Origin: Desulfuromusa sp.
GTDB taxonomy: Bacteria > Desulfobacterota > Desulfuromonadia > Desulfuromonadales > Geopsychrobacteraceae
NCBI GenBank assembly: GCA_029933365.1
Contig: JAOZOH010000005.1
Coordinates: 1-46,560 of the forward strand
DNA: 46,560 nt
Direction of reading: 5' to 3'
Under the pieces are notes generated by a model that was not told the DNA's origin, made no database searches, and saw nothing but the letters and a program-made list of their open reading frames with translations. The translations under genes and the position numbers were made by a program. Positions 1 to 8,717 of this stretch are shown in pieces; within the stretch, counting starts at the first letter, position 1, and each line of letters opens with the position of its first letter.

Positions 1-1
1 G

Positions 2-154
2 TCAGTGTGGGACTTTCCACCTTAGTGCACTGTCCGAATTTTGGGAACCACCTCTCTTTTCAGCAATAAGACGCCCGACTTGGTACGCACTATCCAAACC
101 AGAGGAAGACGCGTTACCCGCACCAATGACACCAATAATAATTTTTTTCCGCAT
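2..154 (-). pseudogene. TIGR00725-family (LOG-like) protein, N-terminal fragment
   Basis: The frame begins with ATG at 154 and encodes MRKKIIIGVIGAGNASS, then a Y-x-VGRLIAEK segment. This matches the N-terminal Rossmann strand and first helix of the TIGR00725 family, which is related to LOG-type nucleotide phosphoribohydrolases. Family members continue with a glycine-rich substrate loop. Here the similarity stops after about residue 34, and an unrelated tail (SQNSDSALRWKVPH) runs to a TGA at 2-4, giving only 50 residues. The sequence on the left (about 1-50) is therefore probably foreign, such as the end of an insertion sequence. It starts 18 bp after the DUF512 stop and was probably co-transcribed with it. 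Family assignment rests on about 34 residues. Confidence 0.55.
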
Positions 155-172
155 CGACACAATCATAACCGT

Positions 173-1486
173 TTAGACATGGATAATTTCAACCGATCCT
201 GCAGCCAGCGATTCCAATCCGTCAAGGATTCCCCATGGAGATGTTTCCACAACAACAACGGGCAGGTGGAGAGAGGAACTAAGATCTTCAATGCTCATAT
301 CATCGAGAAACAGTTGCCCACCATCTTTCAACATAACATCAGGTAGAAGGATTGCTTCACCCAAAGTCAAATTCTCTAGCTGACTTAATAAATCGGTGCC
401 GGTCAATAAACCGGTTACAGTGATATCAGCGCCAAAGAAATCGTTATTAATTGCAATGACATTAAGATTTACCCCGGCCTTTAAACTAAGCTGTTCAGCA
501 AAACCAACTAACTCATTTTGAAACAGACGGCCAGTTATCAAGGTAATACTATCCAATTCCAACGGCTCTGTTTCTTGCAAAACTTCCACTGCTTGTTGTC
601 GAAATTGGGCAATCATGCCAACACCGTTTTCAATCTGATTGAAGTCCTCATAATCAACATAGGATGGTATTTTCTGTTCAGCCAATAGGTAGAATTCATC
701 GGCAGGAAAGACAAGGCGACTATCGTGCTTAGCTAAAAATTTCTGTTGGTATTGATGAATCAATTCCAGACAGGCAGTCGCATCCTGCCACATTACTTTC
801 TTTAATTGAGGCAATTTCCCTCGATATTGCGTCAATCCAACCGGAACAACAGCTAAAGAGGCAACCTGCGGATAAAGGCACGACAAATCTTCAATCGTCT
901 GCTGTAGTGCCGCCCCATCATTGACTCCCGGGCAAAGCACTACCTGACAATGCAACTCAATTCCTGCTGAAGTTAAACGTTTAAGCAAAGGTAAAATTTC
1001 TGGAACCTTGGCGCTGAGTAATTTTTCACGCAGCACATGTTCGGTTGCATGAACAGAAATATACAGAGGAGAAAGTTTGTCTCGAATAATTCTCTGCAGA
1101 TCGTTTTCATCCAGATTAGTTAAAGTTATATAGGAACCGTAAAGGTAGGAAAAACGATAATCCTCATCCTTAATATACAGCGTGTCTCGAAGCCCCTTGG
1201 GTAATTGATGGACAAAGCAGAAAAGACATTGATTGCCACATTGTTGCGGTCGAGGATGTTCAACCGTGAGGCCAAAATCTTCCTGTAGCTCCTTCTCTAG
1301 CTCAATCTCCCATAGATCATCGTTCTCTCGCAGTATTTCCAACACAAGATGATCTGTTTCTATAGTTAAATAATAGTCGATCAGATCAACTATTTCGTGG
1401 CCATTAATACTGAGCAACCGGTCACCAGCGAGAACTCCAAGTTCTGCAGCGTAACTATCTGATGTGACCGATTCAACTTTTAACAT
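173..1486 (-). CDS. DUF512 protein (PDZ plus radical SAM-like)
   Basis: A 437-residue protein of the DUF512 family of putative Fe-S oxidoreductases. Residues 1-60 form a PDZ-like domain (AAELGVLAGDRLLSINGHEI). A CxxxCxxC cluster motif follows at Cys83, Cys87 and Cys90 (CGNQCLFCFVHQLPKG), which is the hallmark of the family and typical of radical SAM [4Fe-4S] sites. The C-terminal half contains the DUF512 domain with the motif ITGRLF. The molecular reaction is not established for this family. A purine-rich stretch (AAAGAG) about 6 nt before the ATG is a plausible ribosome binding site. It is separated from hfq by about 150 bp that contain the hfq terminator, so it probably has its own promoter. 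Family confidence is high; function is unknown. Confidence 0.9.
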   Translation of the reverse strand: MLKVESVTSDSYAAELGVLAGDRLLSINGHEIVDLIDYYLTIETDHLVLEILRENDDLWEIELEKELQEDFGLTVEHPRPQQCGNQCLFCFVHQLPKGLRDTLYIKDEDYRFSYLYGSYITLTNLDENDLQRIIRDKLSPLYISVHATEHVLREKLLSAKVPEILPLLKRLTSAGIELHCQVVLCPGVNDGAALQQTIEDLSCLYPQVASLAVVPVGLTQYRGKLPQLKKVMWQDATACLELIHQYQQKFLAKHDSRLVFPADEFYLLAEQKIPSYVDYEDFNQIENGVGMIAQFRQQAVEVLQETEPLELDSITLITGRLFQNELVGFAEQLSLKAGVNLNVIAINNDFFGADITVTGLLTGTDLLSQLENLTLGEAILLPDVMLKDGGQLFLDDMSIEDLSSSLHLPVVVVETSPWGILDGLESLAAGSVEIIHV

Positions 1487-1577
1487 TCATATCTCTTTCA
1501 CTAAACATGTTTCGTCTGCTATCTCTCAGATTGACCTGAAACCCGAATTGATTATAAAGGCTAGAAGCAAAAAACAG

Positions 1578-1608
1578 CAAGGGGCGGCACCACTGGCACC
1601 ACCCCTTG
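1578..1608 (-). terminator. Rho-independent terminator after hfq
   Basis: On the minus strand an inverted repeat, CAAGGGG...CCCCTTG extended by wobble-tolerant pairs inward, is followed by CTG and a run of six T. It lies 28 bp past the hfq stop and would end the mutL-miaA-hfq transcript. Confidence 0.7.
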
Positions 1609-1635
1609 GAAAAACAACCTATTTACTATAAGAAA

Positions 1636-1869
1636 CTAATCACGCCCGCCATGTAGACGAAAATTTCCATCCGCTGAAGTAATTGAACTGACCGCGTGTT
1701 TGTAGATGAGAACATCCCCCCCACTTTCGGCTAAAATACAAAAGCTGTCAAAAGACTTTATATAGCCCTCCAACTTTTCCCCGGTCATCATAACCAGAGA
1801 AACCTTAACCCGCTCTTTACGAGCTTGATTCAAGTACTGATCTTGAATATTAAATGGTGATTTAGGCAT
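1636..1869 (-). CDS. hfq: RNA chaperone Hfq
   Basis: Hfq forms a hexameric Sm-like ring that binds sRNAs and mRNAs. The protein starts MPKSPFNIQDQYLN and carries the Sm1 region (VSLVMMTGEKLEGYIKSFDSF) and the Sm2 signature YKHAVSSI. The ATG at 1869 is preferred over an upstream in-frame start at 1902, because an AAAGGAG ribosome binding site sits 6 nt before it and the product (77 residues) then begins like other Hfq proteins. The gene follows miaA by 10 bp, the classical mutL-miaA-hfq order, and ends before a terminator. No unusual residues were noticed. Confidence 0.96.
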   Translation of the reverse strand: MPKSPFNIQDQYLNQARKERVKVSLVMMTGEKLEGYIKSFDSFCILAESGGDVLIYKHAVSSITSADGNFRLHGGRD

Positions 1870-1879
1870 GTCCGCTCCT

Positions 1880-2815
1880 TTAATGAAGTAAAAATTTTTC
1901 AATAGATTGTACTACTTTACCAGACTTCATTGAGGAATCAACCCAAATTATTTCTGCTTCTTTCCTGAACCAGGTCATTTGTCGTTTGGCATATTGGCGG
2001 GTATATTTTTGGATATCATCCAGCATCTGCTCTGCACTGATCTCGGTTTTTAAATAGCGTACAACTTCTCGATAACCAAGGGTTTGCAAGGCTTTCAAAT
2101 CGAATGAATAGTCTCCCACCAGCCCCTTGACCTCATTGACCAACCCTGCGGAAATCATCTGCTCTGAGCGTTGATTGATCTGTGCATAGAGTTCCTCACG
2201 CAGAGAATCTGGAGCCAACTTCATGACACGATAGGGTTGTTCGGCAAAACAATGCTCAGCTTTTAGCTCGGAGAATTTCCGGCCACTGATGGCACAGACC
2301 TCAAGTGCCCGAACAATACGAATCGTGTTATTTGGATGAATCGACTCAGCAGCGGCAGGATCAACCTGCTGCAATTCTCTGAATAAACTACCAAATCCGT
2401 CAATCTGTTCACGTAGATGCAATTGTTTGCGCAGTTCAGGATTGCCATCGGGCAATCGAGCCAGTCCCCCCAACAATGCTCTGATATAAAGACCTGTTCC
2501 GCCAACAATACAGGGGGTTTTTCCCCGGGCTGAAATTTCCTGAATCAGCGGGCGTGCACGATCGACAAACTCAGCTACCGAAAAACTCTGATCAGGATCA
2601 ATCAAGTCGATCATATGATGAGGTACAACCGCTCGCTCCCGAGACGTCGCTTTTGCCGTACCAATATCCATCCGGCGATAGACCTGTCGCGAATCAGCAG
2701 AAATTATTTCCAACGGAAGTTGTTCGGCAAGGGTCAAAGCCAGAGCTGTTTTACCTGAACCAGTTGGACCACAAATCACTAAGACAGGTATTTGTTCTGT
2801 TGCTGCTTGAACCAT
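1880..2815 (-). CDS. miaA: tRNA dimethylallyltransferase MiaA
   Basis: MiaA transfers a dimethylallyl group from DMAPP to N6 of A37 in tRNAs that read UNN codons. The 311-residue protein has the P-loop GPTGSGKT at residues 16-23, the substrate-binding motif ISADSRQVYRRMDIGTAK at about 38-55, and PHHMIDLIDP further on. Length is normal for the family. Its ATG overlaps the mutL stop by one base (TAATG), so the two genes are probably translationally coupled, and hfq follows 10 bp downstream. The three genes form one operon on the minus strand. Confidence 0.97.
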   Translation of the reverse strand: MVQAATEQIPVLVICGPTGSGKTALALTLAEQLPLEIISADSRQVYRRMDIGTAKATSRERAVVPHHMIDLIDPDQSFSVAEFVDRARPLIQEISARGKTPCIVGGTGLYIRALLGGLARLPDGNPELRKQLHLREQIDGFGSLFRELQQVDPAAAESIHPNNTIRIVRALEVCAISGRKFSELKAEHCFAEQPYRVMKLAPDSLREELYAQINQRSEQMISAGLVNEVKGLVGDYSFDLKALQTLGYREVVRYLKTEISAEQMLDDIQKYTRQYAKRQMTWFRKEAEIIWVDSSMKSGKVVQSIEKFLLH

Positions 2816-4680
2816 TATTGTCGCCTGAATAGACGTTCAACTTCAGTGAGCGTCATACGCTGCATCACCGGACGACCATGGGGACAATTCGCCTTAAAAT
2901 CAATTTTATCAAGCTCCTGAAATAACGCTTTTATCTCAATCACAGCAAGTGCCTGATTGGCACGAATAACACTGTGGCAGGCCATCAGAATCAGAACTTC
3001 ATCAATTGACTCACGTAACCGCCCAGTGCGTCCAATCCGTTCCAGCTCCAACGCCACATCAACGACCAATCCAGCAACATTTCTATCTCTCAACAACTGC
3101 GGGATCGCCTTCAAGGCAAAGGAGTTCCCCCCAAAAGGTTCAATCTCAAAACCCAGAACCTCCAGTTCATACTGATTAGCACCAAGGGCAGTGGCACTGT
3201 TAAAATCAAGTTCCAAGACTTCCGGGAAAAGCAATGTTTGGCTGGGTATTGTCCCTGCAGCATAAGCATGGCGTAATTTCTCAAAACCAACCCGTTCATG
3301 TGCCGCATGTTGATCAATCATAACCAGATCAGCACCATCCTGACAAAGGATATAACTCTGATGATATTGACCAAGTATCAGCAACCGGGCAAAGAATCCT
3401 GCCGCTTCACTCCCGGGCAGGACATATTGGGTAGCCGTAGCATCTAGATTTTCTGACCTCGTTTGTGGTGAAGATGAGTAAAATTGTTGTGCTCTTGCGC
3501 CACTCGCAATATTACTTTCCTGAAAATGCTCTACAGGCGGTATATATTGGGCAGCAGATTCATTAACTGCAGGGCTAGTCATTACTCCATTGACCAATTC
3601 ATTTACCAGATGTTGTGGCGTCACTGAATCATTTTTTACCTTAATTTCGGAGGAATCGAAAGACTCCTTTTCCAGCCAACCTGCCGGACGAAGTGTCTGT
3701 TGCAGACTTAGCACAATAAAATCATGAACCATCGACTGCTCACGAAAACGGACTTCGTGCTTGGTTGGATGGACATTAACATCCACCTGTGCCGGATCTA
3801 TCTGTAAAAACAGCACGACAACAGGATACCGCCCTTTCATCAGTAAATGCCGATAACCCTGCATAACTGCATGCTGAACGACCCGATCCCTGATATAACG
3901 CCCATTGATAAAAGTATAGATATGAGAGGCTGCCGAGCGAGTCAACTGCGGCTGTGAAATGAGTCCGGACAACTTCAGATCATCGCCATTCTGTTGCTCC
4001 AGAGGCAGTAAATCACGCAGCAACGATCTCCCCAACAATGCCGCAACTCGTTCCCTAACTCCCTTTTCACGTCGCAAATCAAGCATTATCCGCTCATTAT
4101 GCTTTAAACGGAAACTGACTCCTGGATTCGCCAATGCTTGCTTGGTGACAACATCTGCGGCATGACCAAGTTCAGTTTGTTCTTTACGCAAGAATTTTTT
4201 ACGTGCAGGTAAGTTGAAAAACAGATTTCTAACTTCGACAACCGTCCCTTGAGGCAGGCCAAGTTCAACAACATTTTTAATCTTGCCCCCCTCTGCATAA
4301 ATCTGTTGCCCTAATCCGGTATCGTTATCACAGGTACTCAACCGCAACCGGGATACCGACGCAATAGACGCGAGAGCTTCACCTCTAAAACCCAAGGTGG
4401 TAAGAGCAAATAAATCGGTATCAGTACGAATTTTACTGGTTGCATGACGCTCAAAAGAGAGGAACGCATCCTGCCGGTTCATACCACAACCATTATCAGT
4501 AATCCGAATTAAACGTTTACCCCCCGCTTCCAGTTCAATCAGAATGTCTGATGCACCGGCATCGAGAGAGTTCTCAAGCAATTCCTTGACCACTGATGAG
4601 GGACGTTCAACAACTTCACCAGCAGCAATTTTATTGCATAATTCTTCGGGCAAAACATGAATTCTAGTTTGCATAGGCAC
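2815..4680 (-). CDS. mutL: DNA mismatch repair protein MutL
   Basis: A 621-residue MutL that links MutS mismatch recognition to strand incision. The N-terminal GHKL ATPase shows ELLENSLDAGAS (about 33-44), DNGCGM (62-67) and the TLGFRGEAL lid motif (95-103). A low-complexity linker spans about 335-425. The C-terminal domain has the metal-binding endonuclease motif DQHAAHERVGFE from residue 456, plus ACHSVIRA and CPHGRP near the end. This MutL is therefore predicted to nick DNA itself, as in bacteria lacking MutH. The start is uncertain by two codons (Met1 or Met3). It is the first gene of mutL-miaA-hfq and is preceded by the terminator of the upstream gene. Confidence 0.97.
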   Translation of the reverse strand: MPMQTRIHVLPEELCNKIAAGEVVERPSSVVKELLENSLDAGASDILIELEAGGKRLIRITDNGCGMNRQDAFLSFERHATSKIRTDTDLFALTTLGFRGEALASIASVSRLRLSTCDNDTGLGQQIYAEGGKIKNVVELGLPQGTVVEVRNLFFNLPARKKFLRKEQTELGHAADVVTKQALANPGVSFRLKHNERIMLDLRREKGVRERVAALLGRSLLRDLLPLEQQNGDDLKLSGLISQPQLTRSAASHIYTFINGRYIRDRVVQHAVMQGYRHLLMKGRYPVVVLFLQIDPAQVDVNVHPTKHEVRFREQSMVHDFIVLSLQQTLRPAGWLEKESFDSSEIKVKNDSVTPQHLVNELVNGVMTSPAVNESAAQYIPPVEHFQESNIASGARAQQFYSSSPQTRSENLDATATQYVLPGSEAAGFFARLLILGQYHQSYILCQDGADLVMIDQHAAHERVGFEKLRHAYAAGTIPSQTLLFPEVLELDFNSATALGANQYELEVLGFEIEPFGGNSFALKAIPQLLRDRNVAGLVVDVALELERIGRTGRLRESIDEVLILMACHSVIRANQALAVIEIKALFQELDKIDFKANCPHGRPVMQRMTLTEVERLFRRQ

Positions 4681-4698
4681 TATTATGACTTTTCAGAT

Positions 4699-4740
4699 AA
4701 AAAAAAGATAGCGGTCGAAATGTTACCCGACCGCTATCTT
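4699..4740 (-). terminator. Strong terminator after the ExeA-like gene
   Basis: A perfect 13-bp stem (AAGATAGCGGTCG at 4705-4717 pairing with 4728-4740) is followed on the minus strand by eight T. It lies 36 bp beyond the stop of the ATPase gene and separates that transcript from mutL. Confidence 0.9.
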
Positions 4741-4775
4741 AACAATTATTCTAAACCAAGGAATGAACTCTCTAA

Positions 4776-5675
4776 TTATTTTTCTTCCAGTCCATCAAAA
4801 ATGATCTCGATGTCATCCAATTCATCTTCTGGTTCTTCCTCCGATACCAAAGTCAAACCAACTGTAGCCAAACCGAGATCCTCAGCTACATTATTGACAA
4901 TTTCTGCAGTAATTTCTGTCCCGTGACGTAAATATGTTTCAAATAATGCATTATCACAGAGCGTATTTATCAACCTTGGAACACCACCGGAAAATTTATG
5001 GATCAACGTCAGAGCATCAGCATTGAAAGGTGAACTTTCACATTCGGCGACCTGGAGTCGATAGTCGATGTATTCCAACGCGGCATCTGCAGAAAGGGGC
5101 TTCAAAGTATATTTAAAAGCAACTCTCTGAGCCAGCGGGGCATCCAACTTCATAATATCGTCAAGTTCTGGCAGCCCGAAAAACACGATATTCAGGAGTT
5201 TTTTGTCAGGTATTTCTAAATTTAACAACCCACGAAACTCTTCCATCAGCTCTCGCGTTTGCAACATTTGCGCTTCGTCAATCAGTACAACGGCCTTACG
5301 CCCCTCTTTTTCGATTTCCAGCAAACGCTCATAAAGCTGTTTCAGCATCTTCAACGGGCTGGGATCAGGATTCTTCACCCCCAACTGCATACAGATACGG
5401 GACATAATCCATTCAGGGGTAATCGCAGAGTGAATCATCACCAATAATGATGATTCATATTTATCATAGGGAAGATTATCAAGCATTCGTCTGGCTAAGG
5501 TGGTCTTTCCAGTGCCGACTCCGCCAACTAGGACAGCCAACCCCTTATCTGAATCAACAGAATATTTCAGTCGCAATAAGGCCTGATTGTGTTGCTCACT
5601 ATCGAAATAAAACTCATCATTCGGTGCGTTAGAAAATGGCTCACGAGCAAAATTAAAGTGGTCGGTATACCCCAT
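4776..5675 (-). CDS. ExeA-like AAA ATPase
   Basis: A 299-residue AAA+ ATPase of the ExeA/GspA type (MSHA biogenesis MshM relatives). It opens with the diagnostic YTDHFNFAREPFSNAP; related proteins start with Y-x-x-F-F-x-L-x-x-x-P-F. The Walker A motif GGVGTGKTT is at residues 51-59 and Walker B VVLIDEAQ at about 129-136. A sensor/arginine region, RVAFKYTLKPLSADAALEYI, follows. The acidic C-terminus has no peptidoglycan-binding domain or transmembrane segment, unlike full-length ExeA. It lies 30 bp after the large TPR gene and ends at a strong terminator, so the two form an operon. A role in assembling an envelope secretion or pilus complex is inferred from the family only. Confidence 0.88.
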   Translation of the reverse strand: MGYTDHFNFAREPFSNAPNDEFYFDSEQHNQALLRLKYSVDSDKGLAVLVGGVGTGKTTLARRMLDNLPYDKYESSLLVMIHSAITPEWIMSRICMQLGVKNPDPSPLKMLKQLYERLLEIEKEGRKAVVLIDEAQMLQTRELMEEFRGLLNLEIPDKKLLNIVFFGLPELDDIMKLDAPLAQRVAFKYTLKPLSADAALEYIDYRLQVAECESSPFNADALTLIHKFSGGVPRLINTLCDNALFETYLRHGTEITAEIVNNVAEDLGLATVGLTLVSEEEPEDELDDIEIIFDGLEEK

Positions 5676-5705
5676 GAATACTCCAAGGAAAAGCTAAGGA
5701 TAAAA

Positions 5706-7829
5706 CTACAGAAAGGAAATTCTCTCTTTATGCTCGTCCAGGATAACTTGAGAATCATCCTCGGCTATACCAAGAATATTTTTCAATGCAGAGATTTTAT
5801 CCCTGACATCTCGATAATTCTTGTCCTGAGAAAAAACATCCTGATAACTGATCAATGCATCATTGGCACGTTCTGCACGTTCATAAAGCAAACCCAGTTC
5901 ATAGCCAAGGTTCAATCGCTGAATCTCTTCCAAATGGGGAGAATCTAACGCCTGCTGGAACATCACCTCTGCATTATTAAAATCACCTTTGTCTGAAAAG
6001 CTGAGTCCTTTGAGTGTCTGGCAATCGACATAACGAGAGGGTTCCTTCTCCGCTTTTTCAAATTCACTGATAGCGTCATCCAGCAAACCCATTTCCCGAT
6101 AAGCAATGCCGAGATTGTAATGTGATTCCATATCGTCAGCAGCAATCTGTTCATCAACATCAGTTTTAAAAACCTTTTCCGCAGAGTTTTTATCAGGCTG
6201 AAGTGCATCCAGACCAAAATCAAAATCCGCAAAACTCTCAGATAATGGGCTGACAACAGATGAAGCTTTGTCAGGAGCTGGTTTATCTTGTTCCTGGTTG
6301 AGCAGAGCTTCAATTTCTTCAAGCTTCTGCCGGCATTCGACAGAGTCAGAATTATAAGCCAGAATATCATGACACAATTTTTCGGCTTCTGCGTATAACC
6401 CTTGCTGAATGTAGAACTCAGCTTCCTCAAGATCGGCCTGCAAATTATGTTCAGTAGCTGGAACAGCCTCTGCTGAGTTCTCTTCTTCCATCTCAAAAGA
6501 GAATTCCAGGTCGTTACTCTCACCCGGGCTTAAATCTAAACTATCATCAATATTAAGTTCGATGATTGCATCAGAATCGGCACTTTCACCCGAAAAGCCA
6601 CCATCGAGTGATGATTCTAACTGGAGATCGACGGCTTCATCCTCAATAACATCAAAGGTCAGATCGTCATTCTCTTCCAGCAGCTCCAGTTCAGTGTCAG
6701 AAACTTCAATATCTTCTTCAGCCGAGCCGAGTAGAATATCAGAGAGAGTTTCATCAAAAATCGGCTCGTCGGGCTCATCTTCCTGCTCGGAAATGATATC
6801 CAGAAGTTTATCGCCCTCGCCAGTATATTCATAAATTGAATCTAACGTCTGTAGAACAACAGTGTTATCGGCAAGTTTTTCCTTAAGGATCTCATAGTAA
6901 TCCTTTAAACAATCTAAGCGATCTGCCTTAAAGAAGGTATCTTTCCACTCCTCCAACTCAGTCAATGCACGATCATATTGGGTACTGTCTATTTCACACT
7001 TAATCAACGATTCACGGATATCCAGATCGGTGGGATCCATGGTCAAGAGATGTTGGTAAGCATCACAAGCCTTGGTCCACTTTTCCAAATCAGCATAACC
7101 ACGACCCAGCAGGCGGAGTAAATCTGGATCTTCGGACTTATCCTTTAATAAATTTTCCAGGATCGTGACACCTCTTTCGAAATCACTCTTTTCGTAGAAG
7201 GCTAGCGCCAGACCCATTTGCAATTTTTTATTATTCGGGTAGAGAGGTAAAAACATCTTGTAAAGCTTGAGAATCTTATCAAAATCACCCTTATCACTTA
7301 AAATTTCAAGAACCGCTTCCAGCTCAGCATAACCTTCATCTTCGCGCTCATTTCGGGCATAAACTTCAGCAAGTTTGACACGAACATTCAGGTTATTAAG
7401 ATCAAGATCCCGCATCTTTTCCAGCGTCTTGATTTCATCAGCAATCATCCCGTTTCGACCGTAATAATCAACCAGATTGCGATACTCCGCCATAGCATTG
7501 CCCAACAACCCCTGCTTCTCATTCAACTCGGCAAGGCGGTGAAACAGGGCAATCTGACTGGGATCAAGGCGTTGCATCTGCTTATAGATAGCAATCGCTT
7601 TCAGGTAAAAACCGTTACTGGAAAAATATTTGGCTACAGATTCATATTGTTCATAGGCTTCAGTATTCTTGCTGGTACGCACATACAATTCTGCCAACTT
7701 TTGCCTTGAACGGACATCAGCGGGGTCCAACTCGACAATTTTGGCATAATCCTTTATTGCCTTGGCGACCTGCTTTTTCTTCAGATTCTTCTGTGCCGAT
7801 TCCAGTAATTTATCTTTATTCGTTGCCAA
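5706..7829 (-). CDS. Large tetratricopeptide-repeat protein
   Basis: A 707-residue soluble protein without signal peptide or membrane segment. TPR units cover about residues 15-330 (for example AIKDYAKIVELDPADVRSRQ and AIAIYKQMQRLDPSQ) and again about 485-690 (including MESHYNLGIAYREMGLLDDA). Between them lies a very acidic, Ser/Asp/Glu-rich linker (about 345-475) likely to be disordered. The architecture suggests a two-lobed scaffold. It is the first gene of a two-gene operon with the ExeA-like ATPase, so a joint role in building an envelope complex is plausible but inferred. The protein family is recognisable only as TPR. Confidence 0.85.
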   Translation of the reverse strand: MATNKDKLLESAQKNLKKKQVAKAIKDYAKIVELDPADVRSRQKLAELYVRTSKNTEAYEQYESVAKYFSSNGFYLKAIAIYKQMQRLDPSQIALFHRLAELNEKQGLLGNAMAEYRNLVDYYGRNGMIADEIKTLEKMRDLDLNNLNVRVKLAEVYARNEREDEGYAELEAVLEILSDKGDFDKILKLYKMFLPLYPNNKKLQMGLALAFYEKSDFERGVTILENLLKDKSEDPDLLRLLGRGYADLEKWTKACDAYQHLLTMDPTDLDIRESLIKCEIDSTQYDRALTELEEWKDTFFKADRLDCLKDYYEILKEKLADNTVVLQTLDSIYEYTGEGDKLLDIISEQEDEPDEPIFDETLSDILLGSAEEDIEVSDTELELLEENDDLTFDVIEDEAVDLQLESSLDGGFSGESADSDAIIELNIDDSLDLSPGESNDLEFSFEMEEENSAEAVPATEHNLQADLEEAEFYIQQGLYAEAEKLCHDILAYNSDSVECRQKLEEIEALLNQEQDKPAPDKASSVVSPLSESFADFDFGLDALQPDKNSAEKVFKTDVDEQIAADDMESHYNLGIAYREMGLLDDAISEFEKAEKEPSRYVDCQTLKGLSFSDKGDFNNAEVMFQQALDSPHLEEIQRLNLGYELGLLYERAERANDALISYQDVFSQDKNYRDVRDKISALKNILGIAEDDSQVILDEHKERISFL

Positions 7830-7873
7830 GTAAAACTCCCAAAATAAGCTATTTACATAAAAATACAGGCTAA

Positions 7874-7903
7874 AAGATACGTGAAATATCCGTTTAGTGT
7901 CAA
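7874..7903 (-). promoter_or_regulatory. Sigma-70 promoter for the TPR-ExeA operon
   Basis: On the minus strand TTGACA (7898-7903) is followed after an 18-bp spacer by TATCTT (7874-7879). It lies about 45 bp upstream of the TPR start codon. The 174-bp interval 7830-8003 otherwise shows nothing recognisable. Confidence 0.6.
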
Positions 7904-8003
7904 GTAAGACTAATGGCTTAAGCAGTGGCCATGAGTTTTATTAAAAATATTTCAAAAACAGGATAACACACTTTTAAAACAAAGAACAATAATGAATATT
8001 AAT

Positions 8004-8717
8004 TTATTTAATTTTTCTCAATTTTCTAATTTCACTCTCCGTCAAACAACGGTAACACCCCGTCGCAACATCCGATAAATTCAGAAATTCCAAACGGATA
8101 CGCTTGAGTCGGACGACTGTCAACCCAAGAGTTTCGCACATTCTTCGAACTTGTCTGTTTCTCCCCTCATGGATTGTCAATTCGAACCAGCAACTTGAAC
8201 CGGTATTCCTCACATTTTCAACTTTGGCCGGTGCTGTTTTGCCATCCTCAAGAGCAAGACCTTGTTCCAGTTGTTTAACCATTCTCCCCGACAAAGATCC
8301 CCGGACTTTTACCAGGTAGGTTTTATCAATATGATGTCGCGGATGGCTAATCTGTTGTGCTAAATCTCCATCATTGGTAAGCAGCAACAAACCTTCAGTA
8401 TTATAGTCCAACCGTCCAACAGGAAAGAGTCTCTGAGAGATACCGGAGATTAGATCGGTCACCAGACGTCGTCCCTCTGGGTCTTTAAGGGTTGAAACAT
8501 AACCACGTGGTTTGTTGAGTAAAATAGTGATTTTCTCTTGCGCAGAAGCAAGGATCTTCCCATCAACTTGGACCTGATCAATAGCTAAATCGGCTCGGTC
8601 ACCTAACTTCGCCGGGTGGCCGTTCAGAAGAATTTTACCCTCTTCAATCCACCTTTCGGCCTCTCTACGTGAGGCCATACCCGCTTGGGCAATCAATTTC
8701 TGCAATCGTTCTGCCAT
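8004..8717 (-). CDS. rluB: 23S rRNA pseudouridine synthase, RsuA/RluB family
   Basis: A 237-residue pseudouridine synthase. An N-terminal S4 RNA-binding domain (MAERLQKLIAQAGMASRREAERWI) is followed by the catalytic domain with GRLDYNTEGLLLLTNDG, where the Asp is the nucleophile of the RsuA/RluB/RluE/RluF group, and by the GRNRQVRRM motif. The position directly after scpA-scpB is the usual location of rluB, which in E. coli modifies position 2605 of 23S rRNA. Its start overlaps the scpB stop by one base. RluB rather than RsuA is chosen mainly from this context. Confidence 0.92.
   Translation of the reverse strand: MAERLQKLIAQAGMASRREAERWIEEGKILLNGHPAKLGDRADLAIDQVQVDGKILASAQEKITILLNKPRGYVSTLKDPEGRRLVTDLISGISQRLFPVGRLDYNTEGLLLLTNDGDLAQQISHPRHHIDKTYLVKVRGSLSGRMVKQLEQGLALEDGKTAPAKVENVRNTGSSCWFELTIHEGRNRQVRRMCETLGLTVVRLKRIRLEFLNLSDVATGCYRCLTESEIRKLRKIK

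Noticed and set aside
41..346. Plus-strand open frame of 101 codons at the left edge
   Set aside because: It lies antisense across the DUF512 C-terminus and the truncated gene, with low-complexity, non-protein-like composition.
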